Shown piece by piece: positions 37,717 through 46,785 of a stretch of 64,000 bases of DNA. Position 1 is the stretch's first letter; each line of letters opens with the position of its first letter. A model generated the notes under the pieces. It made no database searches. It had not been told where the DNA came from and saw nothing but the letters and a program-made list of their open reading frames with translations. The stretch comes from Streptomyces rimosus subsp. rimosus (GTDB lineage: Bacteria; Actinomycetota; Actinomycetes; Streptomycetales; Streptomycetaceae). The position numbers were made by a program, and so were the translations under genes. The stretch covers positions 101,517-165,516 of the forward strand of contig NZ_JOCQ01000040.1 in NCBI RefSeq assembly GCF_000720725.1, written 5' to 3'.

Positions 37717-38469
37717 ATGCGCGTCGAGATCTGGGCCGATATCGCCTGTCCCTGGTGCTACATCGGAAAGGCCCGCTTCGAGAAGGGGCTGGCCGCGTTC
37801 GCCCACCGGGACGAGGTGGAGGTGGTGCACCGGTCCTTCGAGCTCGATCCGCAGGCGCCGGCGGCCGGGGACGTGCCGGTGCTGGAGATGCTTGCGAGCA
37901 AGTACGGGGTGTCGCGGGAGCAGGCCGAGGCGATGGAGTCCCGGGTGGCCGAGGCGGCGGCGGGGGAGGGGCTGGGGTACCGGTCCGACCGGATTCACGG
38001 GAACACCTTTGATCTGCACCGGCTGCTGCACCTGGCCAAGGCGCGTGGCGTGCAGGACGCCCTGCTCGGCGCGCTGTACCGGGCCAACTTCGCCGAAGCC
38101 CGGCCGCTGGGGGACGCGGACGTGCTGACCGCGGTCGCGGTGGAAGCGGGGCTGGACGCCGACGGGGTGCGCCGGGTGCTGGCGGACGGGGACGCGTACG
38201 CCGAGGCGGTGCGGGCCGATGAGCGGGAGGCGTCGGAACTGGGCGCCCGGGGCGTGCCGTTCTTCGTCATCGACCGGCGGTACGGGATCTCCGGCGGGCA
38301 GCCCGCCGAGGTGTTCCGGCAGGCGCTGGAGCAGGCGCGGGAGGAGCGGGCCGCCGCCCAGGCTCCGGTGGCGGACAGGGATGCGGGCGAGAGGGATGCG
38401 GGCAAGGATGAGGTCGGGGAGGGGTGCGGTGACGGGGTCTGCATGCCCGGTGCCGGTGCCGGGAGCTGA
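37717..38469 (+). CDS. DsbA-family (FrnE-like) oxidoreductase
   Basis: A 250-aa protein. Thioredoxin-fold signature IWADIACPWCYIGKARFEKG (CPWC active site), the helical insert, and cis-Pro loop GARGVPFFVIDRRYGISGGQ mark a FrnE-type disulfide oxidoreductase. The tail after GGQPAEVFRQALEQAREERA is longer than usual and repetitive (ADRDAGERDAGKDE). It ends in CGDGVCMPGAG, a Cys pair seen at the end of several actinobacterial members. Cytoplasmic; redox role inferred from family. Confidence 0.88.
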   Translation: MRVEIWADIACPWCYIGKARFEKGLAAFAHRDEVEVVHRSFELDPQAPAAGDVPVLEMLASKYGVSREQAEAMESRVAEAAAGEGLGYRSDRIHGNTFDLHRLLHLAKARGVQDALLGALYRANFAEARPLGDADVLTAVAVEAGLDADGVRRVLADGDAYAEAVRADEREASELGARGVPFFVIDRRYGISGGQPAEVFRQALEQAREERAAAQAPVADRDAGERDAGKDEVGEGCGDGVCMPGAGAGS

Positions 38470-38585
38470 TTTCGGCCACGTCGGTGCAGGGGCACGCCGC
38501 TGACCTGCGGAGATAAGGAGCGCTTGCCGCTGCTCCAAAGATATTCGCCATGGACGGCGGACGGCCGGGCGGCCACAGTGGGGGC

Positions 38586-39647
38586 ATGCCGTACATCGAG
38601 CCACTCGCGGGGGACCAGTTCGCGCCCCTGACGACGTACCTGAACACCGCCTCCAGCGGACTGCTCCCCGCCCGCTCGGCCGCCGCCCTGCGCGCGGCCG
38701 TCGAGGAGTCCGGCTCCTACGGGACCATGGGCCTGGACTACTTCGGCCCGGCGGAGGCCTCCCGGGCCGCCTTCGCCCGGCTGATGCACGTATCGCCGGA
38801 GCGCGTCGCGATCGGCGGGGCGGTGGCGGTGCATGTCGCGCTGATCGCCGGGTCGCTCCCGGAGGGGGCCGAAGTACTGGTGCCGGAGGGCGAGTTCAGC
38901 TCGCTGGTCAACCCGTTCGCGGCCCGCTCCGGGCTCAAGCTGCGCACCGCGCCGCTGGCGGAGCTGGCCGACGCCGTCCGGCCGGGCACGGCGCTCGTCG
39001 CCTTCGCCGCCGTCCAGGCGAGGGACGGCCGGATCGCCGACGCGGACGCCATTCGGGCCGCCGCCCGGGCCCACGGCGCGCGCACCCTCGTGGACGCCAC
39101 CCAGGCCGCGGGCTGGCTGCCGCTGCGGGCCGGGGACTTCGACTACCTGGTGTGCGGCGCGTTCAAGTGGCTGCTCTGCCCGCGCGGCGCCTCGTTCCTG
39201 GTGTGCGGGACCGGCGGGCCGGAGGAGGACGGGCTCACAGCGCTGCACGCCGGGTGGGTGACCGGCGCGGACCCGATGGAGGCCAACTACGGTCCCATCC
39301 AGCGGTTCGCCTCCGGCGCCCGCCGCTACGACGAGCCGCACGCCCACTACTCGTACATCGGCGCCGAGCACTCCCTCGGCCTGCTGAACGAGCTGGGCGT
39401 CGAAACCGTGTATGCGCACGACACCGCACTGGCCGACCGCTACCGCGCGGGCCTCGTCGAGCGCGGCCACACCCCGGTGCCCGCGCCCGGCTCGGCGATC
39501 GTGTCCGTACCGGGGCTGGAGGACGCGGCGGAGCGGCTGGCGGCGGCGGGCGTACGGGTCGCCATACGGGCGGGGCATCTGCGCGCCGCCTTCCATCTGT
39601 ACAACTCGTCGGACGACGTGGATCGGCTGCTGGAGCTGTTGGGCTGA
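38586..39647 (+). CDS. Class V aminotransferase / cysteine desulfurase-like PLP enzyme
   Basis: A 353-aa protein from the ATG at 38586. Fold-type I PLP enzyme: YLNTASSGLLPARSAAALRA near the start, the Asp of LVDATQAAGWLPL, and the Schiff-base Lys in LVCGAFKWLLCPRGASF. C-terminal part ALADRYRAGLVERGHTPVPA. It lacks the catalytic Cys loop of cysteine desulfurases, so an aminotransferase or lyase role is more likely. Substrate unknown. Confidence 0.85.
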   Translation: MPYIEPLAGDQFAPLTTYLNTASSGLLPARSAAALRAAVEESGSYGTMGLDYFGPAEASRAAFARLMHVSPERVAIGGAVAVHVALIAGSLPEGAEVLVPEGEFSSLVNPFAARSGLKLRTAPLAELADAVRPGTALVAFAAVQARDGRIADADAIRAAARAHGARTLVDATQAAGWLPLRAGDFDYLVCGAFKWLLCPRGASFLVCGTGGPEEDGLTALHAGWVTGADPMEANYGPIQRFASGARRYDEPHAHYSYIGAEHSLGLLNELGVETVYAHDTALADRYRAGLVERGHTPVPAPGSAIVSVPGLEDAAERLAAAGVRVAIRAGHLRAAFHLYNSSDDVDRLLELLG

Positions 39648-39740
39648 GGGGACAGGGAGGGGGAGGGACGGAGGGGCGAGGGGGAAAGGGGGAGGGGGCG
39701 GCCCGCCTTCCCCCGACCGCTCAGGCCGGCTCCCGGGCCC

Positions 39741-41051
39741 TCAGACCTCTCCGCGCACCATGCGCACCAGCCGGTCCAGTACGGCGCCGGAGCTGACCCG
39801 CAGCCCGTCGTGCTCCCACTCGTTGGTCACCCAGGGCCGCAGCCCGCGGATGCGCCGCGCGGTCTCCAGGGAGTGGCCCGCGTCGACGTACATGTCGTCG
39901 GCGTAGACGGCGGCGGCCACCGGTACCTCGTTGGCCGCCAGCCGGCCGGTGTCGTACAGATCGGGCCAGTCGGTGCGCTCGGCCAGCTCCTGCGCCGCGT
40001 CCTTCAGCGGGCGCAGCGACGGGTCGGTGTCGAACATCCACGGGTAGATCATCTCGCCCGTGAACAGCACCGGCCGGTCGCCCTCCAGCGCCGCGTCCAC
40101 CTCGAACGCCGGGAACTCCGCGCGGACGCGCTCGGCCGCCCACCCGGTGCCCTTCGGGTCCACCGACCGCTGCGCGTAGATCGATTCGTGCAGCACGGCG
40201 TACAGCGGCGCGGCGGTGTACGAGAGGTGGCCCTCGACGGCCTGGAGGAAGGCGTCGGCCAGTTCGGGGCCCGCGGGACCGGTCACCCACGCGCCCTCGA
40301 TCAGGTAGTGCAGGACGTACGAGCCGGTGCCGGTGCCCAGCAGGATGCCCAGCGCCTGGAACGCCTCCGCCGTCAGCCGCCCGCCGCCGGGCAGCCGGAC
40401 GGTGTGCTCGCGCAGGTGCGTGGCGATGCGTCGGACGCGTTCGACGTCCTGCGGATAGCGCTCGTAGTGCGCGGTGTTCTTGCGCGCCACTCTCGGATAG
40501 GCGGCCCGGTACACGTCGTCCCCGCTCGCTTCCAGCCCCGGCAGGCCGCCCGTGATCATGGCCTCGCGCAGGCCCTCGGGCGCGTACGAGAGGTAGGTGG
40601 CGGTGCAGAAGCCGCCGAAGCTCTGTCCCAGGACGCTCCACCGGCCGCCCGGCCCGAGCAGCTCGCGGCGGAACAGCTCGGCGTCCCGCACGATCGCGTC
40701 CGCGCGGAAACGCGCCAGGTAAGCGGCCTGTTCGCGCGGGCCGCCGCGCAGCGCGAGGGACTGCCGGTTGGCCGGGGTGGAACGGCCGGTGCCGCGCTGG
40801 TCGAGCAGCAGTACCCGGTAGTGGTCCAGGGCGCGTACCAGCCAGGAGTCCCGGCCCAGCGGGCGCGGCGAGGCGCCGCCCGGGCCGCCCTGGAGGAAGA
40901 CCAGCCAGGGCAGTTCCTCGTGCTCCCGCCCGGCGGCGACGGCCTCGCGCCCGTACACCGTCAGCCGCTCGCCGTCCGGGACGGCGTGGTCCAGGGGGAC
41001 GTCCAGGAAGTGGTCGCTCAGCACGACACCGGGCAGCCGGTCGACGCTCAT
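39741..41051 (-). CDS. Proline iminopeptidase-like alpha/beta hydrolase
   Basis: A 436-aa protein. Oxyanion motif FLQGGPGGASPRPLGRDSWL, DQRGTGRS, nucleophile Ser in SVLGQSFGGFCTATYLSYAP, and late acid/His region ADDMYVDAGHSL followed by TNEWEHDGLR define a peptidase S33 enzyme. It would remove N-terminal Pro or small residues from peptides, probably in the cytoplasm. No signal peptide. Confidence 0.88.
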   Translation of the reverse strand: MSVDRLPGVVLSDHFLDVPLDHAVPDGERLTVYGREAVAAGREHEELPWLVFLQGGPGGASPRPLGRDSWLVRALDHYRVLLLDQRGTGRSTPANRQSLALRGGPREQAAYLARFRADAIVRDAELFRRELLGPGGRWSVLGQSFGGFCTATYLSYAPEGLREAMITGGLPGLEASGDDVYRAAYPRVARKNTAHYERYPQDVERVRRIATHLREHTVRLPGGGRLTAEAFQALGILLGTGTGSYVLHYLIEGAWVTGPAGPELADAFLQAVEGHLSYTAAPLYAVLHESIYAQRSVDPKGTGWAAERVRAEFPAFEVDAALEGDRPVLFTGEMIYPWMFDTDPSLRPLKDAAQELAERTDWPDLYDTGRLAANEVPVAAAVYADDMYVDAGHSLETARRIRGLRPWVTNEWEHDGLRVSSGAVLDRLVRMVRGEV

Positions 41052-41188
41052 CTGCGCTCCTCGTTCTTCTCGAAGTTCTCTTCGAACCCGCGCGCCCCTC
41101 GGGCGCCCTCCGGATCGTGCGGCACCGCCGGGCGGTACGCAATTCGGCCGGACGGACGGCTACCGCGAAGCCGGTCGTGGAGCTAGGA

Positions 41189-41797
41189 ATGGCACCACAC
41201 ACTCACGAGGTGGTGCCGGTGGACGGGACAACCAGGTACCCGCCGCGCGACCAGGAGTTGCACCGGCGGCTGGTGTACGGGGACGAGACCGCGCTGGGCG
41301 AGGCGTACGACGCCTACGGCGCGCTGGTGCGCGCGGTGGCCCGGCGGGTGAGCGGCAGCGCGGCGGCCGCCGACGAGGTGACGCACCGCGTCTTCATCGA
41401 ACTGTGGACCCGTCCCTTCGCCTTCGCGCCCGGCCACGGCTCGCTGCGCGCCTGGCTGAGCATCCGCGGCCACCAGGGCGCGGTGGCCCGGCTGCGGGAG
41501 GCGCGTGCGGAGCGCGCGGCGTGCGGGACGGCGCGGGAGCCGGCGCCGGAGCCTGCCGAGGAAGCGCGGACGGCACTGCACGCCGCCCTGGCCGAACTGC
41601 CCCTGCCCGAGCGGGAAGCCCTGCATCTGGCGTGCTTCGCCGGGCGGACGTACCGGCAGGTCGCGGTCGAGCTGGGCATCGCGGAGACGGCGGCAACCGC
41701 CCGGCTGCGCTCGGCCCTGAGCGCTCTGTCCGGCCGGCTCACCGGTCCGCCGGCCGCTCCGGGGAGTCCGGCGGACGAGGCGCGGGACGAGTGCTGA
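41189..41797 (+). CDS. ECF-type RNA polymerase sigma factor
   Basis: A 202-aa protein with an ATG after GGAGCTAGGA. Region 2 (LGEAYDAYGALVRAVARRVS, then ADEVTHRVFIELWTRPFAFA) and region 4 (LPEREALHLACFAGRTYRQV, then IAETAATARLRSALSALSGR) are present. The next gene encodes a zinc anti-sigma domain, a standard ECF pair. Regulon unknown. Confidence 0.88.
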   Translation: MAPHTHEVVPVDGTTRYPPRDQELHRRLVYGDETALGEAYDAYGALVRAVARRVSGSAAAADEVTHRVFIELWTRPFAFAPGHGSLRAWLSIRGHQGAVARLREARAERAACGTAREPAPEPAEEARTALHAALAELPLPEREALHLACFAGRTYRQVAVELGIAETAATARLRSALSALSGRLTGPPAAPGSPADEARDEC

Positions 41798-41892
41798 ATG
41801 CCGGGCGGCGGCCCGGGGCAGCAAGGGAAGCACACGGCCCGCGCGGGCCGGCCGGGTGGGGCAGACCCGGGATGACGTGAAAGGGGCGTGCG

Positions 41893-43368
41893 ATGGCTGC
41901 GGGAGGCAGGAACGGCCGGGGTGGTGCGGGAAGTACCGGAGGTACGGGAGGTTCGGGTGGTGCAGGGGGCTCCGGCGGTACGGAAGATCCGGGCGGTGTG
42001 GGTGGCACGGGTGGTGGTGCGGGTGGCACCGAAGGGCCGGAGGGGTCCGGGAAACCGGAGGGGGCAGAGAGTCGGGAGGGCGCAGGGAATCGGGAGGGGG
42101 CAGGGAACCCGGGCGGGGCAAGGACCCCGGACGAGGCAGGGGCCCCGCAGGCTTCAGGGAATCCGGAAAGCCCCGGACGCCCGGACGGGCCCGGTGGGAC
42201 CGACGCTCCGGGCGCCCTGCACGAAGAGGCCGGCGCCCTGCACGAAGAGGCCGGCGCGCTGCTCGCCGCGTGGGCGCTCGGCTCCGGCATGCCCGGCGAC
42301 GATGCACGCGTACGCGGCCATCTGCACGACTGCGCGCCCTGCGCGGCCGAGGCGCAGCGGCTGCGGGAGACCGTACGGCTGCTGGACGAGCCGGCTCCCG
42401 GCGGGACGGGCCGCGGCGCCGGGCGCAAGGCGAACGCGGGGATGGCGCGCGGCCGGCTGATGGCCGCGGCCCGCGCCGCGCGGCCCGGCCAGGGCGCGCC
42501 GGCCCCGCACGCCGAGCCGTACGCCGGAGCGGTGGCCTGCCTGGACGCGCTGCTGCGGGAGCTGGACCGGGAACCGGCCCGCTGGGGGACGCCCGTCGTA
42601 CACGACTGGGACGTACAGGGCACCGTGGCGCACCTGGTCGCGGCGGACGAAGTGCTGGCCGAACGGCTGGGGCTGGCGCCCGTGACGGAAGCGGGCACGG
42701 GTCTGGGGCCGGTGCCGGGGGCGGGACCGGAAGGGGACTTCGGGGACGTTGGTACGGGACCGGGCGGGCGGGCCTGTACGGCGGGGCCGACGGCCGGCGC
42801 GGGCGCCCCCTGGGAGCTGCGCTGGACGGCCCGTACGCACGAGGTGGTGGCCTACGAGCACACCCGGCCGCCCGCCGAGACCCGGGAGGCGTGGCGTACT
42901 CAGGCGCACGGGCTGCTCGCGCTGCCGGAGGCGGGCGACGGGCAGCTGGCCGCGATGGCCACGACCCTGATGGGCCTGCGGCTGCCGATCGCCGACCACT
43001 ACGTGATCCGGGCGTTCGAGACCTGGGTGCACACCCGGGACATCGGCCGGGCGCTGGGCCGGACCGTACCGCCGCCGCCACCGGTGCACCTGCAAAGGTT
43101 CCTGGGGCTGGCGGTGCGCATCCTGGACCTGGCGCTGGGTCCGGACGCGCGGCCTGTGCTGCTGTCGGTGGAGGGCGAGGCCGGCGGCGACTGGGTGCTC
43201 GGCTCGGACGCCGAGCCGATCGCCGCCGAACTGGTCCTGGAGGCCACCGACTTCCTGCTGCTCCTCGGTGGGCGGCAGGACCCCGACGAGATCGCGCGGG
43301 GCCAGGCAGGCGACGCGGCCGCCGCCCAGCGGCTGCTGGAGACGGCCACGTCGCTGGCCTGGCTGTAG
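41893..43368 (+). CDS. Anti-sigma factor (zinc HxxxCxxC) fused to a maleylpyruvate isomerase-like domain
   Basis: A 491-aa protein. Residues 1-105 are Gly/Glu/Pro-rich and repetitive, with GALHEEA twice in a row. About 110-160 form the anti-sigma domain (VRGHLHDCAPCAAEAQRLRE, His and two Cys). The rest is a DinB-like mycothiol-dependent domain: WGTPVVHDWDVQGTVAHLVA (metal His region), then YVIRAFETWVHTRDIGRALG. The fused domain may sense thiol stress and release the sigma factor; this is inferred. ATG follows AAAGGGGCGTGCG. Confidence 0.82.
   Translation: MAAGGRNGRGGAGSTGGTGGSGGAGGSGGTEDPGGVGGTGGGAGGTEGPEGSGKPEGAESREGAGNREGAGNPGGARTPDEAGAPQASGNPESPGRPDGPGGTDAPGALHEEAGALHEEAGALLAAWALGSGMPGDDARVRGHLHDCAPCAAEAQRLRETVRLLDEPAPGGTGRGAGRKANAGMARGRLMAAARAARPGQGAPAPHAEPYAGAVACLDALLRELDREPARWGTPVVHDWDVQGTVAHLVAADEVLAERLGLAPVTEAGTGLGPVPGAGPEGDFGDVGTGPGGRACTAGPTAGAGAPWELRWTARTHEVVAYEHTRPPAETREAWRTQAHGLLALPEAGDGQLAAMATTLMGLRLPIADHYVIRAFETWVHTRDIGRALGRTVPPPPPVHLQRFLGLAVRILDLALGPDARPVLLSVEGEAGGDWVLGSDAEPIAAELVLEATDFLLLLGGRQDPDEIARGQAGDAAAAQRLLETATSLAWL
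42211..42252 (+). repeat. Exact 21-bp tandem duplication in the anti-sigma gene
   Basis: GGCGCCCTGCACGAAGAGGC C (21 bp) occurs twice without change at 42,211-42,231 and 42,232-42,252, giving GALHEEA twice before the anti-sigma helix. The exact copy implies a recent event. Confidence 0.9.
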
Positions 43369-43398
43369 CGCTCCGCGCGGTGCCGCGCGGCGTGCGGG

Positions 43399-44298
43399 TT
43401 ACTTCACGGGGGTGAAGTCACGCGCGCCGATGTAGTCCGGGCGCCGGACGGGCGCCGCGAAGGGCTCCACCGCGGTGTTCTCCACGCTGTTGAACACGAT
43501 GAAGACGTTGCTGCGCGGGTACGGCGTGATGTTGTCACCCGACCCGTGCATGCAGTTGCAGTCGAACCAGGTGGCCGAACCGGCCTTGCCGGTGAACAGC
43601 TTGATGCCGTGCGCGTCGGCCATCTTGGTCAGCGCCTCGTCCGAGGGCGTGCCCGCGTCCTGCATCTGCAGCGACTTCTTGTAGTTGTCGCGCGGCGTCT
43701 CACCGGCGCACCCGAGGAAGTGCCGGTGCGAACCCGGCATGATCATCAGGCCGCCGTTGGTGTCGTAATTCTCGGTCAGCGCGATCGAGACCGACACGGT
43801 CCGCATGTTCGGCAGGCCGTCCTCGGCGTGCCAGGTCTCGAAGTCCGAGTGCCAGTAGAACCCGGAGGCCCCGAAGCCCGGCTTGACGTTGATCCGGGAC
43901 TGGTGGACATAGACGTCCGAGCCGAGGATCTGACGGGCGCGTCCCACCACGCGCGGGTCGGCGACCAGCTTGGCGAACAGCTCGCTGATCTTGTGCACCT
44001 CGAAGACGGACCGGATCTCCTGGGACCGCGGCTCGACGATGGAGCGGTCGTCCGCCCGCATCGCCGGGTCGTTGACCAGCCGGTCCAGTTCGGCGCGGTA
44101 CACCGCGACCTCTTCCGCCGTCAGCAGTTCCCCGATGGCGAAGAAACCGTCGCGTTCGAAGTCGCTCAGCTCGGCCGGCTGGAAGGGTCCCGCCGCGCCG
44201 GGCTGCGACCACACCACCGGGTCCTGTCGCGGGGTGACGACCTCGGTGGCCCCCCGGGTCGGGTACAGGTCGGCGGTGCGCTCGGGTGCGGTGGTCAT
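43399..44298 (-). CDS. ectD: Ectoine hydroxylase
   Basis: A 299-aa protein with an ATG at 44298 behind AGAGGAAGGCAACACC. Fe(II)/2-oxoglutarate motifs: FYWHSDFETWHAEDGLPNMR (HxD), MPGSHRHFLG, and the distal His in MHGSGDNITPYPRSNVF. DFERDGFFAIGELLTAEEVA and the region around VHQSRINVKPGFGASG are typical of EctD. It makes 5-hydroxyectoine. Last gene of ectABCD. Confidence 0.93.
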   Translation of the reverse strand: MTTAPERTADLYPTRGATEVVTPRQDPVVWSQPGAAGPFQPAELSDFERDGFFAIGELLTAEEVAVYRAELDRLVNDPAMRADDRSIVEPRSQEIRSVFEVHKISELFAKLVADPRVVGRARQILGSDVYVHQSRINVKPGFGASGFYWHSDFETWHAEDGLPNMRTVSVSIALTENYDTNGGLMIMPGSHRHFLGCAGETPRDNYKKSLQMQDAGTPSDEALTKMADAHGIKLFTGKAGSATWFDCNCMHGSGDNITPYPRSNVFIVFNSVENTAVEPFAAPVRRPDYIGARDFTPVK

Positions 44299-44386
44299 GG
44301 TGTTGCCTTCCTCTCCTCTCGTACGGTGCTTTCTTCTCGCGCCTTCCTCAACTGCCGGAACGGGGCAGGGGTTCGCGCCGCGCGCG

Positions 44387-44809
44387 TCAGCCGGTCTGGG
44401 CGGCCGGCTCCGGCTCGGGCTCGGTGAGCAGCGGGTACACGCCGTTCTCATCGTGGTCCTCACGACCGGTCACCGGCGGGTTGAACACGCACACGCAGCG
44501 GAAGTCCTTCTTGATGCGCATGGTGTGCTTCTCGTGCCCGTCGAGCAGGTACATCGTGCCCGGGACGATGGTGTGCTTCTCACCGGTCTCGTCGTTGGTG
44601 AGCTCGGCCTCGCCCTCGACGCACAGCACGGCCTCGACGTGGTTGGCGTACCACATCGACGTCTCGGTGCCCGCGTACAGCGTGGTCTCGTGCAGCGAGA
44701 AGCCGACGCGCTCCTTGGCGAGGATGATGCGCTTGCTCTCCCAGGTGCCCGACTTGGCCTTGACGTGGCGGTCGGTGCCTTCGATGTCCTTGAAGGATCG
44801 GACGATCAC
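44387..44809 (-). CDS. ectC: Ectoine synthase
   Basis: A 140-aa cupin. MIVRSFKDIEGTDRHVKAKS, then ETTLYAGTETSMWYANHVEA and the metal-binding GEKHTIVPGTMYLLDGHEKH define EctC, which cyclises N-gamma-acetyl-diaminobutyrate to ectoine. Length is normal for the family. The gene lies 56 nt from ectB and 88 nt from ectD. Confidence 0.95.
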   Translation of the reverse strand: MIVRSFKDIEGTDRHVKAKSGTWESKRIILAKERVGFSLHETTLYAGTETSMWYANHVEAVLCVEGEAELTNDETGEKHTIVPGTMYLLDGHEKHTMRIKKDFRCVCVFNPPVTGREDHDENGVYPLLTEPEPEPAAQTG

Positions 44810-44865
44810 GGTGTTCTCGTACCTTTCTGTGGTGCGGACCAGGAGTGTGCGGCTCTGCGGTGCGC

Positions 44866-46134
44866 TCAGGCGCAGTCGCGGACCGCGCGGGCGAGGATGC
44901 GAAGCCCCTCGTCCAGCTCCTCGGGGGTGGTCGTCAGCGCCGGCAGCAGCTTGACGACCTCACTCTCCGGGCCGGAGGTCTCGATGAGCAGACCCAGCTC
45001 GAAGGCGCGCTTGGCGATCTTGTTGGCGAGCGGCTTGTCGGAGCACTCCAGGCCCCAGACCATGCCGCGGCCGCGGTACTCGGCGATGGCGTCCGGGTGC
45101 TCCTCGACGATGGCGCGCAGATGCGACTCGATGATCTCGCCGCGGGCCAGCGTCTGCTTCTCCATCTGGCCGTCGGCCCAGTACGTGTCCAGGGCCGCGG
45201 CGGCGGTGACGAAGGCCGGGTTGTTGCCGCGGAAGGTGCCGTTGTGCTCGCCCGGCTCCCAGACGTCCAGCTCCGGCTTGAACAGGGTGAGCGCGAGCGG
45301 CAGCCCGTAGCCGCTGATGGACTTCGAGACGGTCACGATGTCCGGCACGATGCCCGCCTCCTCGAAGGAGAAGAACGCGCCGGTGCGGCCGCAGCCCATC
45401 TGGATGTCGTCGACGATCAGCAGCATGTCGCGGCGCTTGCACAGGTCGGCCAGCGCGCGCAGCCACTCGGCGCGGGCGACGTTGATGCCGCCCTCGCCCT
45501 GGACCGTCTCGACGATCACGGCGGCCGGGGTGTTCAGGCCGGAGCCGCTGTCCTCCAGCAGCCGCTCGAACCAGAGGAAGTCCGGGTAGGTGCCGTCGAG
45601 GTAGTTGTCGAACGGCATCGGGGTGCCGTGCACGAGCGGGATGCCGGCACCAGCGCGCTTGAAGGCGTTGCCGGTGACCGCCAGAGCGCCCAGCGACATG
45701 CCGTGGAAGGCGTTGGTGAAGGACACGATCGACTCGCGGCCCTTGACCTTGCGGGCCAGCTTGAGCGCGGCCTCCACGGCGTTGGCGCCCGTCGGGCCGG
45801 GGAACATGACCTTGTACGGCAGGTCGCGCGGCCGCAGGATGGTGTTCTGGAAGGTCTCCAGGAAGGCGCGCTTGGCCGTGGTGGACATGTCCAGGCCGTG
45901 GGTGACGCCGTCGCGCTCGATGTAGTCGAGCAGGGCGCGTTTGAGGACGGGATTGTTGTGCCCGTAGTTCAGTGACCCGGCGCCGGCGAAGAAGTCGAGG
46001 TAGGTGTGGCCGTCCTCGTCGTACATGTGGCTGCCCTGCGCGCGGTCGAAGACGGTGGGCCAGCCGCGGCAGTAGCTGCGCACCTCCGACTCCAGGGTCT
46101 CGAAGACGCTCAGGTCGGGCTGGGTGATGGTCAC
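44866..46134 (-). CDS. ectB: Diaminobutyrate-2-oxoglutarate transaminase
   Basis: A 422-aa class III aminotransferase. EDGHTYLDFFAGAGSLNYGH, SFTNAFHGMSLGALAVTGNA, the Asp in LLIVDDIQMGCGRTGAFFSF and the PLP Lys in VSKSISGYGLPLALTLFKPE are all present. It converts aspartate semialdehyde to L-2,4-diaminobutyrate. Second gene of the ect operon. Confidence 0.95.
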   Translation of the reverse strand: MTITQPDLSVFETLESEVRSYCRGWPTVFDRAQGSHMYDEDGHTYLDFFAGAGSLNYGHNNPVLKRALLDYIERDGVTHGLDMSTTAKRAFLETFQNTILRPRDLPYKVMFPGPTGANAVEAALKLARKVKGRESIVSFTNAFHGMSLGALAVTGNAFKRAGAGIPLVHGTPMPFDNYLDGTYPDFLWFERLLEDSGSGLNTPAAVIVETVQGEGGINVARAEWLRALADLCKRRDMLLIVDDIQMGCGRTGAFFSFEEAGIVPDIVTVSKSISGYGLPLALTLFKPELDVWEPGEHNGTFRGNNPAFVTAAAALDTYWADGQMEKQTLARGEIIESHLRAIVEEHPDAIAEYRGRGMVWGLECSDKPLANKIAKRAFELGLLIETSGPESEVVKLLPALTTTPEELDEGLRILARAVRDCA

Positions 46135-46194
46135 AGCATGCTCCTGGGAGATGAGTGGCGTGAGCGGGGAGAAGTCAGGGGGCTGTCGGTGCCG

Positions 46195-46785
46195 TCAGGG
46201 CCGGAGCCCGGTGGGGGTACCGGGCCGGAGCCCGGCGGGCGGACCGAACGGGCCGATGCGGTGCAGCACCTCGGCGTCGTGCCCCTGCTCGGGGAAGAGC
46301 CCGGCGTCGAGGAGGACCTCGCGTGTCAGGGGCGCGCCGTGGCGCTCGGCGAAGGAGGCGAACAGCCGGTTGGAGGCCGCGTTGTCCGCGGTGATCGTGG
46401 TCTCCAGGCGGCACACGTCCCGTTCCTCCGCGGTACGGGCGACCAGGCCGTCCAGGAGGGCGGCGGCCAGTCCGCGGCCGCGGTGTGCCGCGTCGACGGC
46501 GACCTGCCAGACGAACAGCGTCTGCGGGGACTCGGGACGGAGGTAGCCGGTGATGAAGGCGGCCGGCTCGCCCGCGCCGTCGCGGGCGACGGCGGAGGTG
46601 GCGGCGAAGTCCCGGCACCACAGCAGGTAGCTGTAGGAGGAGTTCAGGTCCAGTGCCTTGGAGTCGCGGGCGATGCGCCAGATCGCGGCTCCGTCCTCCA
46701 CGCGTGGGGTGTCGAGCTTGAAGCCCTCCGGCATTTCTCTGATATCGCTTCGGGCACCTGCATGGTCTGCTTGCGCGGCGGTCAT
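46195..46785 (-). CDS. ectA: Diaminobutyrate acetyltransferase
   Basis: A 196-aa GNAT protein. LDLNSSYSYLLWCRDFAATS (EctA signature), VWQVAVDAAHRGRGLAAALL (acetyl-CoA site) and TTITADNAASNRLFASFAER. First gene of ectABCD. The C-terminus shows a small duplication (PPAGLRPGTPTGLRP). The ATG at 46785 lacks a clear Shine-Dalgarno site. Confidence 0.93.
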   Translation of the reverse strand: MTAAQADHAGARSDIREMPEGFKLDTPRVEDGAAIWRIARDSKALDLNSSYSYLLWCRDFAATSAVARDGAGEPAAFITGYLRPESPQTLFVWQVAVDAAHRGRGLAAALLDGLVARTAEERDVCRLETTITADNAASNRLFASFAERHGAPLTREVLLDAGLFPEQGHDAEVLHRIGPFGPPAGLRPGTPTGLRP

